A DNA stretch of 64,000 nt from Alphaproteobacteria bacterium (lineage in GTDB: Bacteria > Pseudomonadota > Alphaproteobacteria > Rhizobiales > Rhizobiaceae): contig JAJRQF010000040.1 of NCBI GenBank assembly GCA_024280375.1, positions 1 through 64,000 on the forward strand. Reading direction: 5' to 3'. The notes beneath the pieces are model-generated. The model had not been told where the DNA came from. It saw nothing but the letters and a program-made list of their open reading frames with translations, and made no database searches. Of the stretch, positions 52,348 to 61,321 are shown one piece after another; the first letter of the stretch is position 1, and every line of letters starts with the position of its first letter. A program made the translations under genes and the position numbers.

Positions 52348-53049
52348 TTACACACCCAGATAACGTTGCAGGGCATCGCGGTCTTTGCGCAGCTCGTCTG
52401 AAGTTCCTTTCCAGACAATCTTGCCACGTTCGATAATGAAATTTCGATCAGCGATTTTGAGCAGGTCCTTGAGGTTTTTATCTACCACAAGGATGGACAT
52501 ATTTTCCTCGCGAATCTGGTTGAGTGCAGCCCAGATTTTTTGCCGAATTAGCGGGGCAAGCCCTTCGGTTGCCTCGTCCAGTATTAAGAGTTTCGGATTG
52601 GTCATCAGCGCGCGGCCAATGGCCAGCATTTGCTGCTCGCCACCGGAAAGCAGATTGCCCATCGAGCCTTTGCGGGTTTCAAGTTCCGGGAACAATTCAA
52701 AAATCCGCTCAATGGTCCAGGGATTTCCCACATTCAAGTGATTTGAGGCGGTGGCAATCAGATTTTCCATCATCGAGAGATTGGGGAATATCTGCCGCCC
52801 TTCCGGCACCAGTCCAAGGCCGAGATTGGCGGTTTTGAAAGAGGGTTGGCCGACAAGTTCCACATCATCGAACTTCACCGACCCGCCGGATGCTTTAACA
52901 ATGCCCATAATGGAATTGATGGTTGTGGTTTTGCCCATGCCGTTGCGGCCCAAAAGGGTCGCCACTTCGCCGCTGCCGATTTCCAAATCAACGCCGAATA
53001 GTGCCTGTGACGAGCCGTAATGGGTGGTGAGATTGGAGATTTTCAGCAT
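52348..53049 (-). CDS. livF: branched-chain-type ABC transporter ATPase LivF
   Basis: A 233-residue ATPase, the LivF type of the HAAT family. Walker A is GRNGMGKTTTINSIMG, the signature LLSGGEQQMLAIGRALM, Walker B KLLILDEATEGLAPLIRQ. LGLVPEGRQIFPNLSMMENL is the typical LivF Q-loop segment. The last gene of the order SBP, livH, livM, livG, livF on the minus strand, 3 bases behind livG. With LivG it hydrolyses ATP to import a small amino acid or an aromatic or amide compound; substrate not determined. Confidence 0.92.
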   Translation of the reverse strand: MLKISNLTTHYGSSQALFGVDLEIGSGEVATLLGRNGMGKTTTINSIMGIVKASGGSVKFDDVELVGQPSFKTANLGLGLVPEGRQIFPNLSMMENLIATASNHLNVGNPWTIERIFELFPELETRKGSMGNLLSGGEQQMLAIGRALMTNPKLLILDEATEGLAPLIRQKIWAALNQIREENMSILVVDKNLKDLLKIADRNFIIERGKIVWKGTSDELRKDRDALQRYLGV

Positions 53050-53052
53050 CGG

Positions 53053-53796
53053 CTATTCCTCTCCCAGATAGGCGTGGCGCACATCATCATTGGCGCGGAT
53101 TTCGTCTGGCTTGCCGGTGGCGATAATCTTGCCATAGACCAGCACTGAAATCCGGTCGGCAAGGGCAAAAACCGCGTCCATATCATGCTCGATCAGGAGA
53201 ATAGTTTTTTGCCCCTTCAGGGTTTTCAAGAAATTGATCATGGTGGTGGATTCTTCCGGCCCAAGGCCTGCCATCGGTTCATCCAGCAACATCATCTCAG
53301 CACTTGAGGCAAGCGCAATTGCCAGTTCCAACTGCCGGTGTTCGCCGTGGGAAAGGGCGCTGGCGGGCTCATCGGCACGGTTTTCCAATCCAACCTGTTG
53401 CAAGGTTTTCAGAGCGTTTTCGCGCAGGTGAGTGACCTTGCGAGCGGGCTTGAAAAGCTTGAACGAATGGCCGTCATGGGCCTGAACCGCAAGCGCCACA
53501 TTGTCGAGCACCGACATCGACATGATCAGCGAGGTTATCTGGAAAGAACGGGTGATGCCGAGTTTGGCGCGCGTATGGGCAGGCCTGTTGGTGATGTTGC
53601 GACCTTTGAAGATTATGCTGCCTGAATCCGGGCGCACGGCACCGGAAAGTTGCGAAATCAGTGTGGTTTTGCCAGCCCCATTGGGGCCGATAATGGCGTG
53701 AAGTTCGCCTTTGATAACCTCAATATTTACGTCATCTGTGGCTTTTACACCGCCAAATTGCTTTTTTAATCCAGATACTTGCAGGAGAGTGCTCAT
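53053..53796 (-). CDS. livG: branched-chain-type ABC transporter ATPase LivG
   Basis: A 247-residue ATPase. Walker A is GPNGAGKTTLISQLSG, the signature SALSHGEHRQLELAIALA, in which LSHGE replaces the usual LSGGQ, as is common in LivG subfamilies. Walker B is MMLLDEPMAGLGPEEST and the switch LLIEHDMDAVFALADRI. LGITRSFQITSLIMSMSVLD is the Q-loop region. It overlaps livM by 4 bases, so translation is coupled. Confidence 0.92.
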   Translation of the reverse strand: MSTLLQVSGLKKQFGGVKATDDVNIEVIKGELHAIIGPNGAGKTTLISQLSGAVRPDSGSIIFKGRNITNRPAHTRAKLGITRSFQITSLIMSMSVLDNVALAVQAHDGHSFKLFKPARKVTHLRENALKTLQQVGLENRADEPASALSHGEHRQLELAIALASSAEMMLLDEPMAGLGPEESTTMINFLKTLKGQKTILLIEHDMDAVFALADRISVLVYGKIIATGKPDEIRANDDVRHAYLGEE

Positions 53797-54758
53797 TTAA
53801 GTTCACCGCTCTTGCTTTTGAACAGGCCCATCAGCCCGCCACGAATGAACAACACAACGAGTATGAGCAACAGGCCGAATGGCAGATGCCAGTAAATGGT
53901 GAAGGATGAGAGGATTTCTTCCAGCAAAATAAATAAAGATGAGCCAAGGATCGGACCAAGGGCGGTGGATGCGCCGCCTAAAATCACCATGAACATCAGC
54001 TCGCCAGATCTTGTCCAGTGCATCATATCAGGTGAAATAAAGGTGGTGAAATTACCCAGCAGAAAACCCGCATAGCCACACATGGCACCGGAAATTACAT
54101 AGGCCAGCAATTGATAATAATAGGTGTTGTAGCCAAGGGTTGCCATGCGTTCGGCATTGCCTTTGGTTCCCTGCAGCACCATGCCAAAACGTGAATTGAC
54201 AATGCGGTTGACCAACAGCATGGCGATAAGCAGCGAGACATAACTGAGGCCGTAAAGCTGCATGGGACTATCGAGATTGATCAATGGCAATTCTGAACGC
54301 ACATCAATGGTCAACCCGTCATCGCCGCCATAGACATCGAGCGACAGAAAGAAGTAATAGGCCATTTGCCCGAAGGCCATGGTGATCATAATAAAATAAA
54401 CACCCTTGGTGCGCAGGCTGATTGCGCCGGTGAAAAGCGCAAACAGGGCGGAAAACCCGACGGCAAGCGCGATATGGAACAACCCATTATAGCTGGCCAC
54501 CATTTCAAATTCGCCATAGGTGGCGTGATAGGCCGGAATGCCAACCGCATAGGCGCCAAGCCCGATAAAAGCCGCATGGCCAAAGGAAACCATACCGCCA
54601 AAGCCGAGGATAAGATTGAGGCTGACAGCGCCAATGCCCAATATGACCAGCCTTGTCGCAAGGTCCATATAAAATGCCTGACCGCTGAGCAGTAGAACCG
54701 GTGGCACGATGGCCAAAATGAGCATGCCCGCAATGGTGATTTTGCCAATGATGTTCAT
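53793..54758 (-). CDS. livM: branched-chain-type ABC transporter permease LivM
   Basis: A 321-residue permease with about nine helices. FYMDLATRLVILGIGAVSLN LILGFGGMVSFGHAAFIGLG is the typical LivM start. GTKGNAERMATLGYNTYYYQ LLAYVISGAMCGYAGFLLGN carries the ATPase-contact loop. The C-terminus has VLFIRGGLMGLFKSKSG. The partner permease LivH is encoded directly upstream, with its stop next to this start. Confidence 0.92.
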   Translation of the reverse strand: MNIIGKITIAGMLILAIVPPVLLLSGQAFYMDLATRLVILGIGAVSLNLILGFGGMVSFGHAAFIGLGAYAVGIPAYHATYGEFEMVASYNGLFHIALAVGFSALFALFTGAISLRTKGVYFIMITMAFGQMAYYFFLSLDVYGGDDGLTIDVRSELPLINLDSPMQLYGLSYVSLLIAMLLVNRIVNSRFGMVLQGTKGNAERMATLGYNTYYYQLLAYVISGAMCGYAGFLLGNFTTFISPDMMHWTRSGELMFMVILGGASTALGPILGSSLFILLEEILSSFTIYWHLPFGLLLILVVLFIRGGLMGLFKSKSGELK

Positions 54759-55682
54759 CTAGCGCACCTTGGGCGGGAACAGCCCTTGCGGGCGCACTGC
54801 AAGAATAACGGCCATCAGAATATAGATCATCATGGCGGAGACGGCGGGGGCGGCGGTTTCGGCTGCGTTTTCGCTCATCACCAGCTCAAACAACGAGTCG
54901 AGAAATGCGCGGCCCAGCGTGTCGATCAGGCCGATTATAATGGCTGCAATAAATGCGCCTTTCATCGAACCGATGCCGCCAACAATGATAACCACAAAGG
55001 CGGTAATAATAATCTGCCCGCCCATGCCGATGGAGGCTTCAGTGATGGGGGAGATTAGCATGCCGGCAAGGCCCGCCATCATGGAACCAAGCGCAAACAC
55101 CAGCGCAAACAGTGTTTTGATGTCGATGCCAAGGGCAGAAACCATGGTGCGGTTGGAGGCGCCTGCACGAATAAGCATGCCAAGCCTGGTATAATTGACC
55201 AGCCACACAAGGCCGCCGGCAACGCCAAGCCCGGTTGCTATGATCAACAGGCGAAAGGTCGGGATTACCGCGCCTTCAAAGATTTCCACCTGACCGTCCA
55301 ACCAAAGTGGCAGCGGCACAGATATACCTTCCGGGCCCCAAATCAGATGGGCAGAGGTATCGAGCACCAGTATCAGCCCGAATGTGCCAAGCACATGGTC
55401 AAGATGATCTTTTTCGTAGAGTTTTCGCGCCACAAACCGTTCAATTGCATAGCCAACAAGCCCGGTGAGCGGCAGGGCGACAAGTACGGCCAGCAGAAAA
55501 TTGCCCAAATAAAAGGTGAGGGATGCGCAAATAAAAGCGCCGATCATATAGATCGACCCATGGGCAAGATTGACGAAATCCAGAATGCCGAAAACCAGCG
55601 TCAGGCCCGATGCCACCAAGAACAGCAATAGACCAAGCTGAACGCCGTTGATCACCTGAACAAACAGAAGCGTGTAATCCAA
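54759..55682 (-). CDS. livH: branched-chain-type ABC transporter permease LivH
   Basis: A 307-residue permease with eight helices. The entry QVINGVQLGLLLFLVASGLT LVFGILDFVNLAHGSIYMIG is the LivH signature (FGxxxxxNxAHG). GIDIKTLFALVFALGSMMAG LAGMLISPI and GGIGSMKGAFIAAIIIGLID are further conserved parts. It is separated from the binding-protein gene upstream by 90 bases that hold a strong terminator hairpin, so this gene and those after it are expressed at a lower level. Confidence 0.92.
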   Translation of the reverse strand: MDYTLLFVQVINGVQLGLLLFLVASGLTLVFGILDFVNLAHGSIYMIGAFICASLTFYLGNFLLAVLVALPLTGLVGYAIERFVARKLYEKDHLDHVLGTFGLILVLDTSAHLIWGPEGISVPLPLWLDGQVEIFEGAVIPTFRLLIIATGLGVAGGLVWLVNYTRLGMLIRAGASNRTMVSALGIDIKTLFALVFALGSMMAGLAGMLISPITEASIGMGGQIIITAFVVIIVGGIGSMKGAFIAAIIIGLIDTLGRAFLDSLFELVMSENAAETAAPAVSAMMIYILMAVILAVRPQGLFPPKVR

Positions 55683-55706
55683 TGAAGATTATCCGTGAGT
55701 GAGTTT

Positions 55707-55751
55707 AAAAAAATGGCCGGGCTTCAGGAACGCCCTTTAAGCCCGGCCATT
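55707..55751 (-). terminator. terminator/attenuator between the binding protein and livH
   Basis: On the minus strand AATGGCCGGGCTT, a 14-base loop, AAGCCCGGCCATT, then seven T. The 13-bp stem is perfect. Placed between the binding-protein gene and livH, it would end most transcripts after the binding protein, giving an excess of it over the permease. Confidence 0.85.
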
Positions 55752-55772
55752 GATGGTTAAGCGATTATATGC

Positions 55773-56951
55773 CTATTGCATTGCGCAATCTTTGGCATAT
55801 GGGTCCTGGTGGCCCTCATAGACGGTTTTAACAACTTTGGTTGTCCAAGCGCCATCGGCTCCGGCAACTACCTCACGCAGATAGAAATTCTGAATGGGCA
55901 TATGGTTGTTGCCATAGGTGTATTTGCCGCGAACTGATGGGTAGCTGGCAGACTTCATTGCAGCCCGCATACCATCCATATTTTTCAGATCGCCTTTCAC
56001 CGCTTCTACTGCTGACTTGATCAGGAAGATCGAGTCGTAAGCTTGTGCCGCATAGAAAGAAGGATATGAGCCATACTCTTTGCGGAAGTCAGCGACAAAG
56101 CGTTTGTTTTGCTCGTTGTCTAAAGTTGGGTCCCATTGTTGAGTAAATTGAGAACCCAGCACGTCGTTAAATTTAGCTGCCTGAAATTTTGGCAGCGACA
56201 GCGCATCAACCGTGAATGTGGTGTAGAGCGGCAATGATGATTTCAAACCAGCCTGTTGATATTGCTTCATGAATGCGCCACCGGCTTTGCCCGGATAAAA
56301 CACAAACAGACCTTCTGCACCGGATGCCTTGGCTTTTGCCAATTCGGCGGAAAAATCGAGTTGAGTTGGCCATTTGGTCATGTCGGTGCCAACAATTTCG
56401 CCCTTAAAGGTGCGCTTTACACCGGCAACCATATTTTTACCGGCCGCATAATTTGGTGCGATCACATAGAGTGATTTAACGCCCTTCTGGTTCAACACTT
56501 CACCCATAGCCATCGGGGTCTGGTCGTTCTGCCAGGAGGATGAGAAGAAGTTCTCGTGGCACAATTTGCCAGCAACCGGGCTTGGGCCGGCATTGGCGGA
56601 AATCAGGAATTTACCAGCATCCAGCACAGACTTGCGTGATGCAAGCAGCACATGGCTCCAGATATAGCCGGCAACGAAATCAACATCGTCCTGTTTTACC
56701 AGCTTGTCGGTGGCCTGTTTGCCGGTTTCAGGTTTGAAGCCATCATCTGCAAAAATAAGGTTGATATCGAGGGCACCCATTTTGCCGCCCATATGTTTGA
56801 CCGCGAGGTTTACTGCATTTTGCTGGTCTTTACCGATAACGGCGGCACCGGTTGTTAGTGTGGTGACAAAGCCAATTTTAACTTCAGCTGCCTGAAGTGC
56901 GGTGCTTGCAAGCAGCGTTGCTGCAATTGTTGCGGTGATGAGTTTTTTCAT
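55773..56951 (-). CDS. branched-chain-type ABC transporter substrate-binding protein
   Basis: A 392-residue periplasmic protein of the LivJ/type I binding fold. Start at ATG 56951 with GGGAGG before it; the longer frame adds 46 residues before the signal. Signal peptide KKLITATIAATLLASTALQA, cut before AEVKIGF. The body has VTTLTTGAAVIGKDQQNAVN LA, ISANAGPSPVAGKLCHENFF, AGGAFMKQYQQAGLKSSLPL and YPSFYAAQAYDSIFLIKSAV. The subgroup is the one used for aromatic acids, amides or branched-chain amino acids; the ligand cannot be fixed. First gene of the operon; a TTGCAT/ATGCAA palindrome is about 200 bases upstream. Confidence 0.9.
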   Translation of the reverse strand: MKKLITATIAATLLASTALQAAEVKIGFVTTLTTGAAVIGKDQQNAVNLAVKHMGGKMGALDINLIFADDGFKPETGKQATDKLVKQDDVDFVAGYIWSHVLLASRKSVLDAGKFLISANAGPSPVAGKLCHENFFSSSWQNDQTPMAMGEVLNQKGVKSLYVIAPNYAAGKNMVAGVKRTFKGEIVGTDMTKWPTQLDFSAELAKAKASGAEGLFVFYPGKAGGAFMKQYQQAGLKSSLPLYTTFTVDALSLPKFQAAKFNDVLGSQFTQQWDPTLDNEQNKRFVADFRKEYGSYPSFYAAQAYDSIFLIKSAVEAVKGDLKNMDGMRAAMKSASYPSVRGKYTYGNNHMPIQNFYLREVVAGADGAWTTKVVKTVYEGHQDPYAKDCAMQ

Positions 56952-57153
56952 GTTTTTATCCTCCCAATGGACATTATTATTTCTGAATTGAATATTGCTC
57001 AATTGCGCGAAGCCTGCAACAGCTTGCCTCTCTATTGCAATAGTAAACCAGTTGTTGTGATTAACAGGTGAGTGATCAAAGCGCCGCAAATTGCTTTCGC
57101 GAGCTTGTAAATGCGCGGTATCTCTGCCTCCCGATCAACTGAACCATTTATGT

Positions 57154-57173
57154 TTGCATGAATTATAATGCAA
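57154..57173. promoter_or_regulatory. palindrome between the liv operon and the SSP411-like gene
   Basis: TTGCAT, eight bases, ATGCAA: perfect 6-base arms in an AT-rich stretch of the 389-base divergent spacer (56952-57340). Size and symmetry fit an operator for the transporter operon. The regulator is unknown. Nothing else in the spacer was identified. Confidence 0.35.
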
Positions 57174-57340
57174 TGTATTTTAAGTTTAAAGTAATTACCA
57201 TTTCATCGCAAGTTGTTTGTTCTTGCTTGTCGCCTCTACGACGAAATTACCCCACGCAATTGTTACCCAAATCGACCGCCATTTGGGCTATGTGTATGCA
57301 ATAAGGCACTTAAAGCGGGTAGCAAAACAGGGTTTGAACG

Positions 57341-59578
57341 ATGATTTATTTGAAGAATGCCGGATTGCGGATGATTGTTGGTCTGTTTTTTCTGTTTACA
57401 ATCACCTCGACTTCGGCTTTTGCGGCATCTGAAAAATTACCTGAAGGTGAGGGCAATCCGCGAATGCTCAATGCCACATCGCCCTATTTGCGCATTCATG
57501 CCAGTGATGATGTGCAATGGTATGCATGGAGTGATGAGACATTTGAACTTGCGCGCAAGCAAGGCAAGCCACTGATGGTTTCGTTTGGCTATACGGCCTG
57601 TCACTGGTGCCACGTGATGCAGGAAACCCATTTTACCCAAAAAGACATTGCCAAAACCATCAATGATAATTTTATTCCAGTGATCGTGGACCGCGAGCGC
57701 CGCCCGGTGCTGGATGAAACCTATATGCTGGTGACCGAGGTTCTGACCGATCGGGGTGGCTGGCCAAATACAGTCTTCATGACTGCGGATCGTAAGCCTT
57801 TTTATGGGACCGGCTATGTTTCTGCCGATGATTTTCGAAAAATTCTGGCGGCAATTGATGAAAGCTGGAAGGGGCAAAAATCCGGTGTTTTGGCTGAGTC
57901 CAAGCGGCTTTCAAAGCTGTTGAACACTTATTTGACCCGGCGGGAAGATGCCAAAGAGCTTTCTGATGAGTTGATGAAAAAATCCTCGGCAGAACTGGCG
58001 GGCCAATTTGATGAATTTGCCGGCGGATTTGGTGGTGCGCCGAAATTTTTTCAACAGTCAATTCTAATGTTCCTGTTGCAACAGGCCGAGCGCAATAATG
58101 ACAAGCAGGCACTTGATGCGGTTGAACTTACATTGCAGGCGATCATATCCGGTGGCATTCATGACCAGATTGAGGGCGGGCTGCATCGTTATGCGGTTGA
58201 TCCCGCATGGCGCATCCCGCATTTTGAGAAGATGCTCTATGATCAGGCGATGATGGCGGAGGCCTATGTGGAGGCTTACCGGATTACCGGCAAGGTCGAA
58301 TATGCCAAAATGGCGCGGAAAATTCTTGATTACGTGTTGGCTGATCTGACATCGCCGGAAGGTGGGTTCTATTCGACCCGCGATGCGGATTCTGAAGGCG
58401 AGGAGGGCACCTATTATGTGTGGTCTGAGCCGCAATTGCTCAAGGTGCTTGGCGCTGATGATACGGCCTATGCTATCAAGATATTTGAGCAGGTGGGGGA
58501 TGGTGAATTGGCCGGCAAGGTCATTTTAAACCGTGATCAAATCAAAGGCCAAACGGTGCCACGGGTCGAGCAGATATTGGCAAAACTTGCCGCCGCACGT
58601 GCCTTGCGCATTAAGCCGCAGCGCGACGAGAAGATTGTCGCCAATTGGAACGGTATGATGATCAGTGCCTTTGCCCGTGCTGCGGTGGTATTGGATGACA
58701 ATGATTATGCAAGTGCTGCAACCAAGGCTGCCCAATTCATTTGGGATAAATTTAGCAAAAAAGATGGTACGATTTATCGTTCCTATTTTCATGGAAAAGC
58801 GGAAATTGATGCCGAACTGGTGGACTACGCGTGGCTAGGGCGATCCTATTTAAAGCTGTTTGATCTGTCCGATCATGCGATCTGGTTGCAGCGAGCGCAA
58901 AACATGCTGGCAAACATGGAAAAAAGCTTTGCTGATAAAGAGCATGGAGATTTTTATTCATCTGCTTCATTAAGTGGATTTGGCCGGACAAAATCACGAC
59001 AGGATTCAGATATCCCTTCCGGCAACGGGGTGGCACTTGATCTGATTGTCGGTGTTGCCAAGCGGGTGGGTAGTCCTACAAATCAACGACGCACGGAGAC
59101 TTTGATTGCGGCCCTTTCAGGCTTTGCCGCGGGCAGTCCCGCATCGGGCACATCCATTCTTGCGGCGGCTGATCGTTATGCCAATGGCGAGGTTGGGCCG
59201 GTGCAATATGGTGGCAATGGCAATGTGCGGGCCCATGCGACCATTCAAAACGGCAAAGTGGTGGTTTATTTGCGGGTTGAACGGGGTTGGCATGTGAACG
59301 CCAATAAGCCGCTGGAGGATTACCTTGTGCCAACCAAATTAAAGCTTGGCGGCAAGGAAGAGGGGGCTGAATATCCTGAACCCGAAATCAAGCGGCTGGG
59401 TTTTTCACCAAAGCCGCTGGCGCTGCTTGAGAACGAATTTCAAATCTCCTCATCGCAAAATGTCGGGGGTAACCTGGTTAGCGATGTGGAGCTGGAAATT
59501 CAGGCCTGTTCGGACAAGATTTGCCTTGCGCCGGACACGCTGAAATTTCGTATTGCGGCTCCTATGTCGGGCAGGTGA
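57341..59578 (+). CDS. exported SSP411 (YyaL/DUF255) protein fused to a DsbD-alpha-like domain
   Basis: A 745-residue protein. It has an export signal (MIVGLFFLFTITSTSAFA) that ordinary cytoplasmic YyaL-type proteins lack. Residues about 45-200 are the thioredoxin-like DUF255 domain: NATSPYLRIHASDDVQWYAW, then VSFGYTACHWCHVMQETHF with the C-x2-C pair, and LDETYMLVTEVLTDRGGWPN. Residues about 220-600 form the alpha/alpha barrel (FGGAPKFFQQS, EGGLHRYAVDPAWRIPHFEK MLYDQA, FYSTRDADSEGEEGTYYVW). Residues about 630-740 look like the DsbD/DsbC N-terminal domain (VYLRVERGWHVNANKPLEDY, with EIQACSDKICLAP carrying two cysteines). A periplasmic redox or sugar-related role is likely, but the activity is unknown. 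Start ATG 57341 or 57371. Confidence 0.82.
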   Translation: MIYLKNAGLRMIVGLFFLFTITSTSAFAASEKLPEGEGNPRMLNATSPYLRIHASDDVQWYAWSDETFELARKQGKPLMVSFGYTACHWCHVMQETHFTQKDIAKTINDNFIPVIVDRERRPVLDETYMLVTEVLTDRGGWPNTVFMTADRKPFYGTGYVSADDFRKILAAIDESWKGQKSGVLAESKRLSKLLNTYLTRREDAKELSDELMKKSSAELAGQFDEFAGGFGGAPKFFQQSILMFLLQQAERNNDKQALDAVELTLQAIISGGIHDQIEGGLHRYAVDPAWRIPHFEKMLYDQAMMAEAYVEAYRITGKVEYAKMARKILDYVLADLTSPEGGFYSTRDADSEGEEGTYYVWSEPQLLKVLGADDTAYAIKIFEQVGDGELAGKVILNRDQIKGQTVPRVEQILAKLAAARALRIKPQRDEKIVANWNGMMISAFARAAVVLDDNDYASAATKAAQFIWDKFSKKDGTIYRSYFHGKAEIDAELVDYAWLGRSYLKLFDLSDHAIWLQRAQNMLANMEKSFADKEHGDFYSSASLSGFGRTKSRQDSDIPSGNGVALDLIVGVAKRVGSPTNQRRTETLIAALSGFAAGSPASGTSILAAADRYANGEVGPVQYGGNGNVRAHATIQNGKVVVYLRVERGWHVNANKPLEDYLVPTKLKLGGKEEGAEYPEPEIKRLGFSPKPLALLENEFQISSSQNVGGNLVSDVELEIQACSDKICLAPDTLKFRIAAPMSGR

Positions 59579-59590
59579 ATTGAGGGTGGC

Positions 59591-60892
59591 CTAAACCATC
59601 GTTTCAGCCTCGCGGCGGATTTTTACCGCTAGCGATGTCTCATCAATATCCACATCGGCGAAGGTGATTGTGTCGCCTGCCGTGATGTTTTTGTTCAGCA
59701 ACACATTATGCGCCAGGCCAATCGGCAGGGCACCCATTTCAATGCTTTTTTGCGCAGGGCAGGCCTTGCCCCAGACCGTATAGCCGCCTTCGCCATCAAG
59801 CCTTGCGCCTTTGACCAAATCCTGTTTGGCAATGGCCACCGCATCACCGCGAAAACTCTTTGATACGCCGGTGGGTTCACCCCGCAATGCTGCATTCAGC
59901 ACGGAAATTCCCAGTTCCAACCCGATCAGATGGAAGGGTTTATACATGGAGGCATAACGCCCTGTTGTATCGGTTGAAAGGCCGTATTGCTGAAAGCAAC
60001 TGGCGGCGTAGTCATTCGGTGCTTCAAAAACCACATAAACACCCCAACGCAAATCGCGGAATACCGGGCGGCCATCGCGCTCGATGGAGGAAATCACTTC
60101 CACAAGGCCGGGTCGCTGCAATATGCCACCGGCGGCTGCCGGGCGTAAGACATTCGCCAGATCATCAACCCCGCAGGGTGGAAATTTCAAGCCATTATCA
60201 GGTACAGAAAGCCCGCAAGCATTAGCGATTGCCGCCATTTCAATCGCCGATTTGGTGCCGTCGAGAAATGAGTTGAACATTTGCGGGTTCATATTGGCGG
60301 CCTTGGCCTCATCTTCGCTGATGCCGTAATGGGACCAGACATTATCCGGGGTAACATGATGATATTCCGGTAGATATTTAGTGCCCTTGCCGGCGGCGGT
60401 GATTTTGAACCCGGCAGACCTTGCCCAATCGACCATTTCGGCCACAAGTGCGGGTTGATCACCGTAAGCCATCGAATAGACAACGCCCGCAGATATTGCC
60501 CGTTTGGCAAGTGCAGGGCCAGCCAGCACATCTGCTTCCACATTGACCATGATAATATGCTTGCCATGGTCAAAAGCTGCAAGCGCATGGGCAATTCCGG
60601 CCGCCGGATTGCCGGTTGCCTCAATCACCACATCCACGTCATCACGGGCGCAAAGCTCGCTGCCATCTTCGATAACGCTGGTTGCAGCTATTTGCTCATC
60701 GCTCCAGCCGACATTTTTGCAGGCGGTTTTGGCGCGCTCGATTGAAAGGTCTGCAATGGCGGTGACTTCAAGCCCGTTGGTGGTTGGAACCTGATTTAAA
60801 AACATCGAGCCGAATTTTCCAGCACCGATAAGTCCGACCCGAACCGGGCCTTTTGTTTCCATTCTTGCTTGAATAAGAGATTGCAGGTTCAT
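59591..60892 (-). CDS. NAD(P)-dependent oxidoreductase with C-terminal SAF domain
   Basis: A 433-residue protein from ATG 60892; 13 more residues are possible from 60931. The N-terminal dinucleotide fold reads VRVGLIGAGKFGSMFLNQVP. DVVIEATGNPAAGIAHALAA, GKHIIMVNVEADVLAGPALA, KITAAGKGTKYLPEYHHVTP and LKFPPCGVDDLANVLRPAAA GG are typical of homoserine-dehydrogenase-like enzymes of this group. The last 90 residues contain the SAF module (LPIGLAHNVLLNKNITAGDT ITFADVDID), related to antifreeze and FlgA-type domains. Members are tied to uncommon sugar or sugar-acid catabolism. Substrate unknown. Convergent with the SSP411-like gene. Confidence 0.83.
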   Translation of the reverse strand: MNLQSLIQARMETKGPVRVGLIGAGKFGSMFLNQVPTTNGLEVTAIADLSIERAKTACKNVGWSDEQIAATSVIEDGSELCARDDVDVVIEATGNPAAGIAHALAAFDHGKHIIMVNVEADVLAGPALAKRAISAGVVYSMAYGDQPALVAEMVDWARSAGFKITAAGKGTKYLPEYHHVTPDNVWSHYGISEDEAKAANMNPQMFNSFLDGTKSAIEMAAIANACGLSVPDNGLKFPPCGVDDLANVLRPAAAGGILQRPGLVEVISSIERDGRPVFRDLRWGVYVVFEAPNDYAASCFQQYGLSTDTTGRYASMYKPFHLIGLELGISVLNAALRGEPTGVSKSFRGDAVAIAKQDLVKGARLDGEGGYTVWGKACPAQKSIEMGALPIGLAHNVLLNKNITAGDTITFADVDIDETSLAVKIRREAETMV

Positions 60893-60984
60893 TATCGAAA
60901 TTTCCGAATTTGGTTGATTATTTTGGGGCAATTAGCCTACCTGTAACGGAATAAGTCAATCATTTGAATGATGCGGGAAAAATT

Positions 60985-61227
60985 ATGCCAGAATGGCTTT
61001 TAGCAACATGCGCCACCTCAACAATTTCAACAATGCTGATTGTTGTTGCAGTGGTGATGTATTTGCCAAATCTCTATTTTAATTCCAATTCGAATGTCTT
61101 CAAAAAGAAGGAAAAACGAGAGGACAATAGCGGAGGAATTGAATTTACCCGGCTTGGTGTGATGGTCAATTTGTTCATTGGTATTGTGTCGGTTATTGGT
61201 ATTTATCTGACCTTTCAGGGGTGTTGA
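60985..61227 (+). CDS. small membrane protein (80 aa), hypothetical
   Basis: ATG 60985 (with GGGA upstream) gives 80 residues; an in-frame TTG at 60964 would add seven. Two predicted helices: LLATCATSTISTMLIVVAVV MYLPNLYF and LGVMVNLFIGIVSVIGIYLT F, joined by a charged loop (FKKKEKREDNSGG). No family is recognised. It lies divergently from the SAF oxidoreductase gene, 92 bases from its start, and ahead of the N-formylglutamate amidohydrolase gene, from which a palindromic repeat separates it. Confidence 0.6.
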   Translation: MPEWLLATCATSTISTMLIVVAVVMYLPNLYFNSNSNVFKKKEKREDNSGGIEFTRLGVMVNLFIGIVSVIGIYLTFQGC

Positions 61228-61235
61228 AAATGTAT

Positions 61236-61292
61236 CCCCTCCCGGCCTTGCTTCGCTCAGCCACCCTCCCTTGAAAAGGTGAGGGTTGGAGC
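61236..61292. repeat. intergenic palindromic repeat
   Basis: CCCCTCCCGGCCTTGCTTCG and CCACCCTCCCTTGAAAAGGT GAGGG: blocks of the same CTCCC...GAGGG type as the element at 1639, here shorter and less regular. It lies between the small membrane-protein gene and the amidohydrolase gene. Confidence 0.55.
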
Positions 61293-61321
61293 AAGAGTTG
61301 AATTCTGATTTTGGATATTAA

